Positions 11,164 through 21,934 of a stretch of DNA of 64,000 nucleotides are shown in pieces. Position numbers and translations under genes: made by a program. Numbering within the stretch: the first letter of the stretch is position 1; every line of letters begins with the position of its first letter. The stretch is from Heterotrichella gracilis (Eukaryota; Sar; Xanthophyceae; Tribonematales; Xanthonemataceae): assembly GCA_032358255.1 (NCBI GenBank), contig JAULBX010000448.1:95359-159358 (forward strand), read 5' to 3'. The notes below the pieces were generated by a model. It had not been told where the DNA came from, did not search any database, and was given only the letters and a program-made list of their open reading frames with translations.

Positions 11164-12885
11164 TCATGACAGGAATTTGTCAAGAATGTTGGGCAAATCC
11201 CACCCCTCCTTTGGATCCGGCATCCCATACTCATGCGCTTTGCCTTGACTTCCATCCCGCACAGCAATGCTGTAGCTGCCACCAGGCAGCCGCGTCCACT
11301 GGTACCACACACCATCGGTCAACCTCACGTCCCCTGGATTCGCCGCGCATGGGATGGTGTCAAAGTCCAGCCAAGATTCTGGGCTAACGTGCAGTCGCAG
11401 CTTCGTTGCATGCTCAGACTGCCATGAGAGATCTCTCAGGCTGGGCAGCCAGGGCACCACCACTGGCTGCAGGAGCGGGCCCAGGTCCCTATTTAAGGGT
11501 TCTGCAAACTGCACCTGCAGCTGCTCCAGTTGGGGCAAGCGCGCCAGCCACGCAAGCAGCAATCTATACCTCTCCCTCTCGAGCAGTGTGAGACTCAGTA
11601 CCCGCAACTGAAGTGCCATGCACCCCCACGACTGCATGTTGTGAAATGTGGCACTTGGTAGTCGCACGGTGTGGAGAGCATGAGGGAGGGAGCCCTCCTC
11701 CATCTGGGCCTCGCCACCCGCCACCAACAGGCGCCCAAGGAACTGAGGCAGCCCGCCACGTGGCAACACCACATGCCTGTCGCACCTGGGAAAGGAGGCC
11801 AGCGTCAAGAGGGTGGGGTTGGTGGCGGCAAGGAAATTTGTACATGACACGCACAAACCTTATTCATAAACAGCAGCAATCATGGTGCACATATATGCCT
11901 AGTGGAAAATTGTGACAAATGTCAAAGTTTATGTTGAAAAAGAATAAACTAGTACTTTATATTTCCGAAGTAAATCAATGCTTTATATACTTTTTTAAAG
12001 AATTGTGCAGATTCTAAATGCGAAGGGGAACTGTAGCAAAAAGAACAACATAAAATAAGTAAAATCCTCTACGGGTAATGAGAGTACTCACCTGATGGAA
12101 AGTGTTTGCAGCACGGTGCACCCAGAAAGGTTCACCAGTAGGTGGTCGCTGTACTCTGAATACAGCACAATGTGAGTGAGCGCTGTGAGCTGATTGATTC
12201 CCGGAAACAATGTTGTAATTATGCTGGCATCTTCCATTTCTTCGTCTACCTCCAACTCACTTTGCGCTTCAACTAGCTCCAGTTCCCGGAGCGACAGTGG
12301 CAGCGGGAACGCGGGTGCTGGCCCTTCGCTGGGATGCAGGCTCAGGCCCAGGCTGGTGAGCTGGGTGAGGGCTGTCAGGAAGCGGAAGTTGTCTTCCTCG
12401 GTGGTGGCAATGAGCTCCAGGGTGGTGAGGGTAGTGAACTTGCGCAGGATAAGCTCGGGCTTGCCAGGGATCCCTGGTGCGCCTTGCAGCTGCAACAGCT
12501 CCAAGCGCTGGGGGTTGAGGCAGGCCAGGGACCACTACACCACCTTCTGGCCCCACTCATACTCCATCAGGTCTGCATGTTCGAACTGGCCCAGCTCCCT
12601 CTTTTCTAGCACCTCGTTGAGGTTCGCCCCAGTTTCCACCGACACCCATCTAGCTGTGGCCAAGCGGGGGCCCATCCAGTATGCAAAACGTGCCCACATG
12701 GTTCTGTCAAGCATCCACAGCCAGTCAGTTGACGCAAGCGGGATCCTTTCCCACACAGGAGACGACTCATCCATTGCGTCCCTCCAAGCCCTGCACGTCG
12801 CTTGCGCCCAGATTCTGTCATTCAAGTTGAGCCTGGCCAGGATGTTCTGTAGCTGGGCAACGGGGAGGGACGTGATAGTGGCCAT
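11164..12885 (-). pseudogene. F-box/LRR protein gene interrupted by an in-frame TAG
   Basis: On the minus strand, exon 1 (12885-12092) and exon 2 (11776-11164) join in phase through a GT-AG intron to a 469-codon frame. This is close in size to the intact F-box genes at 34.6-44.5 kb. The N-terminus holds an F-box (SLPVAQLQNILARLNLNDR...CRAWRDA) and the rest holds leucine-rich segments (ELLQLQG, LTTLELIA, LTQLTSLGLSL, LALLARLPQLEQLQVQF-like). A single TAG at 12537-12535 interrupts the frame about 117 codons in, yet homology and frame continue directly after it. Expected role of an intact copy: substrate receptor of an SCF ubiquitin ligase. It is either a recent pseudogene, a null allele or a sequencing error. 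TAG is a normal terminator elsewhere in the window, so recoding is unlikely. Confidence 0.75.
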
Positions 12886-13745
12886 CGGAAAGTGCCTGAG
12901 GGCAAAATAGTTGCGTTTGACTACGCTGGAAATCAAAGCCTTTGGCAAAGGGCTGTGTTACTAGGCATATGCCTGCACTGAAGGGGTGCATGCATATGCG
13001 CCTCCATTGCACGACGGCAGGTTCTGGGCTACCGAGGGCTTATCTTAACGGTTATCATCTCCAAGATGACAACTCAGAGTGCCTGTGCACTTCACCAGTT
13101 GAGATCTGCGGGCGAACACAGATAGGCAGATGCATGCATGCGTATTAATCGAACTCGAGCCAAGGGCCTAAACAGTTCCTCTAAACGTATTTCAGCGGCG
13201 ACAGATAGGCTCGCCAGGACCATGCACCAGATATAAGTCGTTGGGGTTTGGGTTGTGCACCAAGCAGGTGGGCGCTCGAGCTCGAGGTTATTGGCGGGAA
13301 ATGGGGACCATACTTCAAGATGACTGACGCTGCTTTTCTACCACCAGTAACTGCTGACCAGACTGACTACACGTGATTCAACCACAATCCTGTTACCCAG
13401 GTGGACGCTGTACACAACTGTAATCTCATTATCCTCGGAATAGTTGGCCACGCATACTTAAGGACCAAAGCCACTTCACAGCAGAGCCAACACATCACTG
13501 CAAGCACCCCAGGCGGAAGTTAAAACCTGCTGCGGTAGGCCTTTTGAGGTATGTATACGTTAGAGGAGAAGATGCGCTTGATGGGTTTCAAATTTTGAAT
13601 TCAGCCCATGTGCACAAAGTCGAGTCAGTCCCAACTGCCACCTAACAACGCTAGCTACACATATACCACCGCTCCGATTTCCATATAACACCGCTCTGAT
13701 TTCCATTTACACCTATAGGTCGCCAGCAGCAACGGCAGCCAAACC
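12886..13745. other. Divergent intergenic region between two F-box/LRR loci
   Basis: No coding segment was found. The region presumably carries both promoters. A 23-bp near-identical tandem pair (ACCGCTCYGATTTCCAT core) lies at about 13663-13706. Confidence 0.5.
13663..13706. repeat. 23-bp tandem repeat, two copies
   Basis: Two adjacent units share the core ACCGCTCYGATTTCCAT and end about 40 bp before the F-box start codon at 13746. They could be duplicated promoter or leader sequence. Confidence 0.75.
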
Positions 13746-14857
13746 ATGGTGACTATGCGAGGAGCAGGCTGCTGGCCCAAAGGCATGGGCAGTGAGAAGG
13801 CAGCACCTGCTCAACCAAACCCCACCAGCCCCACTCGAGAACTGCAACTGGACGACCTGCCTGATACAGTGCTGGGCCGCATCTTGCTGGGAGGGCCTCT
13901 TGACGAGCGTGCGCGGGCGATCACTGTGTGCAAGCGCTGGCACTCAGTCATTCACAGCCAGGGAGTGCTGTGGGAGGTAACGGACCCCAACGACGCCTGT
14001 CCCAGGCTTGACCAGCTGAAGGCTCACTTGGCGGGCACAAGAGTATTGGACGTCAGGGGTTGGTGTCACTTGCGTGCACGCCTGCCCTGCCTGGAGGTTC
14101 TGTCAGCACTGGACCCAGGTGCAGACACTGAGCATCGGCTTTCACGCTACACCAGTCACCCAGTTGGCCGACCTGGTGGGGCACTTTCTGGCAATAGGGC
14201 GCCTGCGCAAGCTGGAGGAGCTGACGCTGGGGTCTGCAGTCTGTCCCTGGTACGCAGGGTCGGAGGATGGCCGCTTGGCAGCGTTGGCGCGGCACCTCTC
14301 CGACCTCACATGCCTAACCCGCCTCTCGGTGACGCTCTCCCTCATTGGCCATGACGTTGGCTATGGCGATACGGTGTACTGCCTACTCCCGCTGCCTTTG
14401 CTTCCCTCAGTCACCCATGCGGAGGTCGTTGTGGTGCCCCCTGTGCAGTAGGTGCCAGGGAGCAGCTGGGGAGGGAAGGGCATTGCACGGCTGGGGGAGG
14501 GAGGGATTAAGGTGCCTGGCTTAGGGAAGGTAAGCTGTCTGTAAACTATACTTGCTGCAGAGAAGAACTAAAGTTGACACATTGTTTCATCAACTTTCTA
14601 TTTGAATTTACGGTGAATTGCTCTTTGTTCATAAACGAGTTATTCTTTTCCAACGATCTGCTTTTTGTTGAACTTTAATCATGCCATCCTTCCATTTACT
14701 GCAGCTAGATGCGGGTGGCGAGCTGGCGGATGCGCTGCACTGGCTGAAGGGGCAATGCGCAGCAGGCGGGGGTTACGGCGTTCCCATCCCCACACCAAGT
14801 GTGTGCGTGGGAGACCGCACCAGGGCAAGGGTGAAAAGGTCTCGAAATGACTGCTGA
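13746..14857 (+). pseudogene. Short F-box/LRR protein gene with a frameshift and an in-frame TAG
   Basis: The ATG at 13746 (ccATGG) opens a frame with an F-box (LQLDDLPDTVLGRILLGG...VCKRWHSVIHSQGVLWE). LRR-like coding continues in another frame from about 14120 (VQTLSIGF, LRKLEELTLGS, LTCLTRLSVTLSL). The shift equals one extra base near 14118; it could alternatively be a 22-nt GT-AG segment (14097-14118), too short for a normal intron. The second frame meets TAG at 14449-14451, runs 26 more codons to a good donor (AAG|GTAAGC, 14530), and resumes in phase at 14705 for 50 codons to TGA at 14855-14857. Two lesions suggest decay of an SCF-type F-box receptor. A shortened functional product cannot be excluded. 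Confidence 0.65.
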
Positions 14858-15256
14858 GCAGCCTGTTTCTCAATGGATTTGGCTCAACCAATAACATCTG
14901 TATGTAGGATTTTTTTATCTTTTATTTTTAATTTTTCATTTGCATAGTACTGCCAATAAGTTTACAAGGGGGGTCAATTGAATTGACCTCAGGTCACATG
15001 ATGTAATTCACAATAGAACGCAATTGTTCGGGCTCGCGCATGCCACGCAACTGCCAATGTAATTGCTGTGCCTAGGCGGCCGTCCCATGCCCACCCCTCC
15101 AGCCAGCAAGCAGCATTCGGCCTTTTGTGGCCCACTAGCCCTTCACCATCGCTATGGTCCGGAGCTCAACTGTCTTCCCATTGAAACGCTGCTGCCTGCT
15201 CATGCAAATTACCCGGGTGCATCAGGGAAGCAGCAACCTTCAATGTGGCTGCCTCA
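14858..15256. other. Convergent intergenic region with a copy of the last RTCB exon end
   Basis: AT-rich 3' flank of the F-box locus. The only recognisable element is the partial RTCB exon copy at 15131-15192. Confidence 0.6.
15131..15192 (-). repeat. Partial copy of the RTCB last exon 3' end
   Basis: Resembles 15251-15312 (stop codon and preceding codons of RTCB) at an offset of about 120 bp, in the same orientation and downstream of the gene. Confidence 0.75.
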
Positions 15257-18200
15257 CTACCCCTTGACCACCGCGATGGGCCTCAGCTTGACCGTCTTCT
15301 TGCTGATGCCCGCTTGGTGGCACGTGTCCACCACCTCGCTCACATCCTTATAGCTCTCGGGCGCCTCCTCCATCACCAGCTTGGGGCTGGCCACCCGGAT
15401 GGCGATGCCCTTGGTCTTCAGCGCATCAAGAACCTGTGTGGGAGAATGGGGGTGAGGGGTCAAAAGTAATCGTGCGGGTGGTGATGCCTTTGCCATCAAG
15501 GAAAATCTGGGGCAAAGGGAAGCAGGGGGTTCTGTGGCGACTGCCCCAATGGCAAATGGCATCCTACAGATTGCAGGGTGGATCACCATCAACACCATCA
15601 GCATACTGAGAGCCCTAAAACCCTAATCACAAGCCTAATCGAGTAATCGTGCTTTATGCGGGTGCTGCACCCTCATCACAGCCCCGGGTGCCCTGAAACC
15701 CTACACAGCTACCATGGAACCCTAGCGATAGACTGCAACCCGCACTCTGCACCGTCATCATGGACTCTATGCAAACACTCTGGAACCCCTGCACCCTCCC
15801 CACCTGTTGGTACCCCAGGTTATTCCTGGATGAATTCCTTGACCGCGCCCTGCCTGCACCGTGGCAAGTGGAGCCAAAAGTCTCCTGCATGCCCTTCTCG
15901 GTCCCTGGGGAGGTGGGGGTGATGGTCAGCGGGGACGGAATACATTTATAAAGAATCAAAATGCGGCACAGCCGCACGACGCATGCATGCTGTTCGTGTT
16001 CGATATTTTCCTGGGGATGACCAGCAGGGATGGGAATGGGCAAAGTATGGCGCGACATGGAAAACGTGAATGGAATTGGACCCCTTCCGTATCATCACCC
16101 CACCTATGTTGCCGCCCACCCGTGAGCACATAGGAAACCATGGTTCGCCCTGCACCACCGCTAAACCCTAAACTCTAAACCCTAAACCGTACACCCCACC
16201 TGTGAGCACATATGAGCAGGTACCCATGGTCCCCCCGATGAGCACCGGCTGCCCTGTGAGCTGGTAGTCCACCGGGATGAGGGGGTGGTGTGGGGGGAAG
16301 GCGCGCGTGCTGCCCTTGCGGTGCACAAGCAGGGACATGGCCTTGCCGTCCACCCAATGCTCCTCAACCTGCAGCAGGAGGTTTAGTTAGGGTTTCAGAT
16401 AAGACTTTGAGTAGGTTTTGCCACCCATGGGGTTTGCCACCCAGTGCTCGACCTGCGAGGACATTCTAAACAGGGTTTTCCTTAGAGGGTTCTGTCGCTT
16501 GGGCTTGCGCTCTCCTTGCAGTGAACATGCAGCGGCATGGTGTTAACCAGTCTACCCACCTCGGCAATGTTGTTGCTGAAGTCATACACCACATGCATGT
16601 CCAGGTCATTGGGCGTTTAGGGTTTAGGGGTACGGGGATTGGATAGGGCTTTAAACAGGGTTTTATATAGGTTTTTGTCACTTACCTTTGCGATGTTGTG
16701 GCTGACGTCATACACCACATGCATATCCAGGTCGTCGGGCGTGGCCTTGAACATCTTGGCAAAGGCCTGGCGCGCAAGGAAGGTCATCGAGGTGCGGTTG
16801 ACCCACGCGTAGTTGGCGGCGCACGCCATGGCGGTGAGGTACCTTTGGCCCTCGGGGGAGTGGATCCTGCGGGAGGGTGGGGAGCCAGTGAGGGGCGTCA
16901 GGTGCTGAAAAAGTTGCAAGCAAGGTGTTGGGTGATCACACAATGCAATCTTCAACCCTGTGTTGACAGGATGAGTGATATGCGGGCTGACCAAGTACTT
17001 GGCGGCGCAGGCCATGGGGGCGAGGGACCTCTGGCCCTCGGGGGAGTGGATCCTGTGCGGGGTGGTGCGAGGGTGATGGGGATCCAATGGAATGTTGAAA
17101 GGGATTCGCAATGGGGCGATGGGGTATTGACTGGGGTGCAAGTAGAATTTTCCGCCACCGCATGCTACAGTTTGCACCGTGCCCCACCTGCGTGCTTTAG
17201 TTTTGTCACACCTTTCCAAAAAGGATAATCTCCACCATGATCTCTAACACCATCCGCCACACCCTACAGAGCCCACGCTGTGCTCCCACAACACCAGAAT
17301 TCCCCTAACCAGCCCATGCACCCATGCGAGCTATGTCCCAAGCACACCCTACCGCGCGCACGCCAGCTGCCTGTCGTTGACCTTGATCCCGTCCCTCTCC
17401 ATGGCCCGCTCCATCTCTGTGAGGGAGTCTGTGGCAACCTGGTGGCCCAGGCCGCGGCTGCCGCTATGGATCATGATGCACACCTGGGGATCGGGGGTGG
17501 GGTTAAGGACTACCGTTATTGATTGGGGATTGAGAACGGAGATCTAGCTAATCTGGCTGTACTACTAAAACGCATGTGAGAGTGGAAGAGGGTTGATAAT
17601 GGTGATGGTGACGGTATGGTGATGATGAAAGGGGAGGGGTTTAAAGAGAGCACATTGGTGGCCCAGGCCGCGGCTGGCACTGTGGATCATGATGCACACC
17701 TGGGATAGAGATGGGGACTAGGATGAAAGTCGGGGAGGGGATGGGAAAATGAATGTAAGGATGGAGTTTGCGGGGGCGTATTGGTATTGCCACCTTGTGG
17801 TCCAGGCCATGGCTCCCGCTGTGGATCATATATGATGCCCACCTGGGGATGGGGATGGGGGAAATGGATGGGAGTGGGGAACGGGTTGCAGGTTGGGGAG
17901 TGATAATCCACTGGGAATCCACACTGAGCAACGGCATGCACATAACCCTGGACACCAGCAACCACAGCCGCAACGACCACCACAGGCTTCCATCCCCATC
18001 AATTAAACCCTATTCAACCTTAAAGATTCTCAATTCCCGCGACCACACCACAGCCACCCCCACCACCACAGCCACTCCGCACCTGTCCCACTTGGTCGAT
18101 ACCCATCTTCCTTGCCGCCGCCAGGTCAAACACCTCATCCACCACCTGAATCTCAGCGTAGTGGTTGCCGGCGCCCAAGGTACCCATCTGCAGGAGTGGA

Positions 18201-21200
18201 GGGTAGGGGACTGTGTTTAAACTGTGCATTTTGGAGCCTCATGTAAATTACAAGTCATTGACAAATATTTTGATTCTCGGCGCAGTGGTTGCCGGCTCCC
18301 AGGGTTCCCGGGGGTAGGGAGTGGGCGGCTGCTTTTATGCAAAGGGGAGATCATCCCAGATGATAGTGAGCCTCACGTGGATTACAAGTCATCGGCAGTT
18401 TAAAGCAAGTAGACCAGGGATGGCAGCATCACTGCGGGTGGGGAGTGGGTGTGGGTAGTGTGCATTTACAAGGGGGAGACATGCAAGCCAATGCCCTGAT
18501 GCGCCAAGGGTTGGAGGTGACAAGGGAGAGAAGCTTTGCACCTGTGCAGGCCCCTCTTCCACACAGCAGCGGCCATTGCTTAGGCGCCATCAAACCCGAT
18601 TCTTAGTGTGTCAACAAAACCCTTCCCTAGGGTTTCTGCGCACCTGTGGCAGCCCCCTCTTCTTTGCCCTGGAGCTCACACAGGATGGGTCTGCCGCCAG
18701 CATGCGCCCATACTCCTCGCAATGCTCCTTGTCCTCAGCCCACGCGTAACCCTACAGAAGGGTTTGGACAAGGGTTGAAGTAGGGTTTAGGCAAAGCTCC
18801 TTGTCCTCAGCCTGCGCGTAACCCTACAGCAGGGTTTAAGAAGGGTTAAAGTAGGGTTTAGGCAGGGTTGGGGGCAGAACCACTCCTCGCAATGTTCCTC
18901 TTCTCACCCTCAGCCCTCGCGTACACCTACAGCAGGTTTTCAGAAGGGTTAAGTAGGGTTCAGTCAGTGGTGGGGGCGGAAACACAACAGCTCCTGTAAT
19001 GTTGTAGTTCCCCGCCTGCGCCGCCCTACACTAGGGTTTACACCGCCTTGCCACTCCCAAACCCTAAAACCCTAAATCACCTTCCGAAGCAACGAGTCCA
19101 TGCCCATCGCCAGTGCCACTCCCAACAACCCTAAACTCTACCGCATTCCCAAAATCTAGACCCAACCTTTTAAACCATTCTCACCTCTCGCAGCGACCAG
19201 TCCATTCCCATCTCCAGTGCTGCTTCCAGGTCCTTGCGGGTGGTGGGGATGATGCCCTGAGACCCCACCCCCACGGGTATGTGGTCAAATAGGGACTGGG
19301 CGAGCTGCTCCTTGAGATGAGCCACATCCTTCTCTAACTGCAGTATGGGGGACGTAGTTAAAACGACAAGGTTGGAAAGAGGATGTGGATGGGATACCCA
19401 TGAAGGGGTGGGGCCGTTTTCCATGTCTCGATTCCTGGTGGGTCCCATGAGCCTGGCGGCTCATTGAGGTCCAACCGCAGCCCTCATCAGCTTAAGGGTC
19501 TAGGGTGTGTACCCTTCCCCCCCTCACTCGCCGCCAGTGGCCTGACTGACCCTGGCCCACATTTTACATCACATGCACCCATCTACAACAAATTGGTCAA
19601 CACTTCAGTGCCCGCATGCACCCTTCACACTCACCAGGTTTGTCCGGATGAGCCTGACCCCGCAGTTTATGTCGAACCCCACCCCCCCTGGGGACACCAC
19701 CGCCTCGGGGTTGTTCATGTCGAACGCCGCCACATTGCCGATGGAGAAGCCATAGCCAGAGTGCACATCGGGCAGGGCGATGGAGCTCTGTGGGGGCAAG
19801 GGGTGGGTGGGTGGGAGGAGGGAATCAATGGAGGCAGGGTAGTCGGATAAAAAAAGTGGTAGTCTGCCACGGTCTGCCACAGTTCGGTAGCATTCAGTGG
19901 CAACTAACGGTAGTGGTAGGCAGGGTTGTGCATGTCAAATCTTGCCACGTTCCCGATGAAGAAGCGTACCCCAAGTGCACATCAGGCAGGGCGATGGAGC
20001 TCTGTGGAAGTAGGGAGGGGGTGATGGAGGGATGAGCATAGCAAGCGATGAGGAATGGATGAAAGGACCCACCCCGCCGGCGGTATAATACAATAAGAAA
20101 ATGGTGGAAAGTCTGCTGTAGTTTTGTAGTATCTGTTTGGCAATTGACCTTTGCATGGCAATTTGGCTTTGCAACAACTTTGCAACCATTGCTAGCCCCA
20201 ATCCAATGCGCATAGCAATGCACACGCAATACGCCATGGCGTGCCATGTTGCTGACCACTGGCAGATTTTTCTTCAACCCCCTCCCCCCCTCTCCTCCAG
20301 AACACACACCTTGACGATCCCCGGCATGGCCGCCACGTTTGCTATCTGCTTGACAGCTGGCAGGAACCCACCATGGCCCCCGCTGGCCGAGTAGGCGTGC
20401 AGTTCATCGTATAACAACCCCTTGAGGCGGTCGTTCACGTACACGCGGCCTGGCACCAGCATGTTGGGCACAAAGCCCGGCAGGATGTCATAGTGCACGG
20501 GGCCCACTTGGCGGATGTAGGCGGACTCCTGTGGGGGGGGGGAGGGTTTAGGGTTTAGGGTTTGGGGCAGGGAGGACACGAAGGCATTGGGGTTGGGGGC
20601 GTGGGGGGAGAGGGGTTGGAGGCTGAAGGGGATTTGAAGCGGCTTGGCACGCACATGTTGAGCACAGAGCAAACTGCTAGCACAGGGCATATTTGACAGA
20701 CATTAGCGGTTTTGCAGTGGGGAAGCGGGGGTGTTAGGGAGGGGTGGGCAGGTGCGGGGGGAGGGGAGGTATGGTGGGTGGAGATGGGGTGGTGGTGTGG
20801 GGGGACACTGAGTGTGCCCTGGTTATGTAAGTGCCTGGAGGTGGGTGCAGTGTATTCAGATGGTTGTATACCACTACAACTCAGACCTGCCGATTGCCTA
20901 TGTACCCCAGAGGCCCTCTGTGGTAACAACTGCCCAATCCGTGATAATGAGCAACAGTGCAACTCTTTCTTTAGCGTGTGCTGACAAGATGTGACTGGTG
21001 ACAGGCCCATATGCAAAACCGTTGGGCACTGGTGACCACTGCCACCTACTACAAGTCTTGAGGGGTGTATTGAAACCAACGGCACGCCACTTTCAGCTGC
21101 ACTTGCCGTGCCGTGCCACCAAACCCAGTAGGTGCGTACGAAAGTAAAGTTCAGAGCGGAACCAAGCAGAGGCTAGTGGCACGCGAAATTGGCCACGGCA

Positions 21201-21934
21201 TGTGGCTTCCCATGGACTCGCCCATATGCATGCATGCGCTGGGCATGCCACGAGGATGATTACAAACTTGACAAAGCGGGCAGTGTACTTAATAACTGAT
21301 TCGAGCAAATACCTCTTCAAACGTCCTGACCACCATCGCAGGGGCCAGCCGAGCCCGTCACTCGTCGGCCAGTCTAGTAGTATTCACAAATTGACGAAAA
21401 CTGGCCAATGCCTATGCGCCCAGCACCAAGGCAATGCAGCCACTGCAGGACGCTGACAGCCTTCTGCGGATGCAAACAAATATCGGCGCTCTCGCCCACT
21501 GGCAACAAGAGGGACCAGTTTTGCTGGCTATCAGTGTGTATGGCGGGTGGCGCCGATCCTTCTTGTTCTATGAGTTTAAGAGCAAGGCACTCGTTCGGTT
21601 GCAACGACGCAGTGAGGGGTAGCAACGCAAGATTTGCACGAGTGTTTGGACACGGAGGAGTGCTGAGAGCTGCTTCAGTACCCGCATGACCACTGCCCAG
21701 GCCAAGCATCGCCCACCTCCGGGATGCCAATATCGTCGGGGATGCCAGTTTTGGGTTCGGGGACGACAGGTGCTTGGCGCCACCAGAAAATAGATTCCGA
21801 CCGGTAAACTTACTGCACCGGCACAATCCACACACAATCCCTGAATTGTGGGCCAAACCCACGGGGAAGACAGGGGCGTTGGAAGTTACCTCATAAAGGC
21901 TTGCAAAGTCTGCTTTCCAGCTGGCTTTTCCCAT
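15257..21934 (-). CDS. RTCB: RtcB-type tRNA-splicing RNA ligase
   Basis: Eleven minus-strand exons, all in phase: 21934-21890, 20528-20310, 19787-19635, 19337-19185, 18751-18644, 18187-18083, 17483-17353, 16866-16686, 16368-16200, 15904-15804, 15433-15257. They give 513 aa; human RTCB is 505. Eight of ten introns are phase 0. Family hallmarks: GFVPNM and [10 protein letters not shown] near the N-terminus, [12 protein letters not shown] with the metal-binding Cys near residue 130, GNHYAE (His near 235), [12 protein letters not shown] (near 267), DVSHNIAK, and CHGAGR with the guanylylated His near 436. Known role: joins 2',3'-cyclic phosphate and 5'-OH RNA ends using GTP and Mn, in tRNA intron splicing and stress-mRNA splicing. 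The 15-codon first exon is the least certain part; it is supported by its ATG, its phase and alignment to the family N-terminus. The introns are unusual in carrying many partial exon copies. Confidence 0.95.
16115..16150 (-). repeat. Partial copy of the 3' end of RTCB exon 9
   Basis: Resembles the exon 9 end and donor at 16195-16238 (GTGAGCACATA, then CCATGGT). It lies in the downstream intron next to a CCCTAAA tract at 16162-16188. Confidence 0.7.
16160..16190. repeat. Intronic telomere-like (CCCTAAA) tract
   Basis: Four imperfect CCCTAAA/CTCTAAA units in RTCB intron 9, between exon 9 and its partial copy. Confidence 0.85.
16436..16462 (-). repeat. Partial copy of the 5' end of RTCB exon 9
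   Basis: CACCCAGTGCTC-GACCTGC matches 16351-16375 and keeps the acceptor-side CT. It is upstream of exon 9 in gene direction. Confidence 0.6.
16556..16615 (-). repeat. Partial copy of the 3' end of RTCB exon 8
   Basis: About 60 bp matching 16683-16742, including the codons for [10 protein letters not shown] and the donor region. It lies in the downstream intron and is followed by TTTAGGG motifs at 16616-16627. Confidence 0.85.
16994..17055 (-). repeat. Partial copy of the 5' end of RTCB exon 8
   Basis: Encodes [19 protein letters not shown], nearly the same as the start of exon 8 ([19 protein letters not shown]), with a retained AG acceptor, in the upstream intron. It lacks the rest of the exon. 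Confidence 0.9.
17648..17705 (-). repeat. Partial copy 1 of the 5' end of RTCB exon 7
   Basis: Encodes [15 protein letters not shown] after a retained acceptor (compare [15 protein letters not shown] at 17483). It lies upstream in the same intron as copy 2. Confidence 0.9.
17790..17850 (-). repeat. Partial copy 2 of the 5' end of RTCB exon 7
   Basis: Encodes [13 protein letters not shown] in one frame but has a small insertion (ATAT) that shifts the frame. It retains an acceptor-like CCCCAG. Confidence 0.88.
18270..18310 (-). repeat. Partial copy of the 5' end of RTCB exon 6
   Basis: Matches the start of exon 6 (codons for [11 protein letters not shown], source 18146-18187) in the upstream intron. 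Confidence 0.8.
18790..18945 (-). repeat. Two partial copies of the 5' end of RTCB exon 5
   Basis: Two further copies (about 18796-18838 and 18885-18940) of the exon start encoding [10 protein letters not shown] (source 18712-18757). Each is followed by the same intron sequence with CTACAG and AGGGTTTAGG-like motifs, making a three-unit tandem array of about 85-90 bp per unit that crosses the splice acceptor. Confidence 0.88.
19079..19120 (-). repeat. Partial copy of the 3' end of RTCB exon 4
   Basis: Resembles 19183-19225 (codons for [10 protein letters not shown] plus donor) in the downstream intron. CCCTAAA motifs lie between 19055 and 19075. Confidence 0.75.
19924..20007 (-). repeat. Partial copy of the 5' end of RTCB exon 3
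   Basis: Encodes [13 protein letters not shown] then loses frame. It matches exon 3 (source about 19710-19790), with an identical acceptor-flanking stretch GGGCGATGGAGCTCTGTGG. Confidence 0.9.
20540..20566. repeat. Intronic (TTTAGGG)n tract
   Basis: About three TTTAGGG units just upstream of the exon 2 acceptor, in RTCB intron 1. Confidence 0.9.

Noticed and set aside
12535-12537. UAG recoded as an amino acid (as in some ulvophyte algae)
   Set aside because: RTCB, TPR-RING and F-box copies 1, 2 and 4 all terminate at TAG at the expected protein end, so TAG is a stop here.
16994-17850. Partial RTCB exon copies as mutually exclusive exons
   Set aside because: Each copy covers only one end of an exon and lacks the second splice site or runs out of frame, so they cannot replace the full exon.
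20555-21085. 176-codon minus-strand frame inside RTCB intron 1 as an N-terminal extension
   Set aside because: Pro/His/Ser-rich with no family match, and the 15-codon first exon at 21934-21890 already gives the expected N-terminus and phase.
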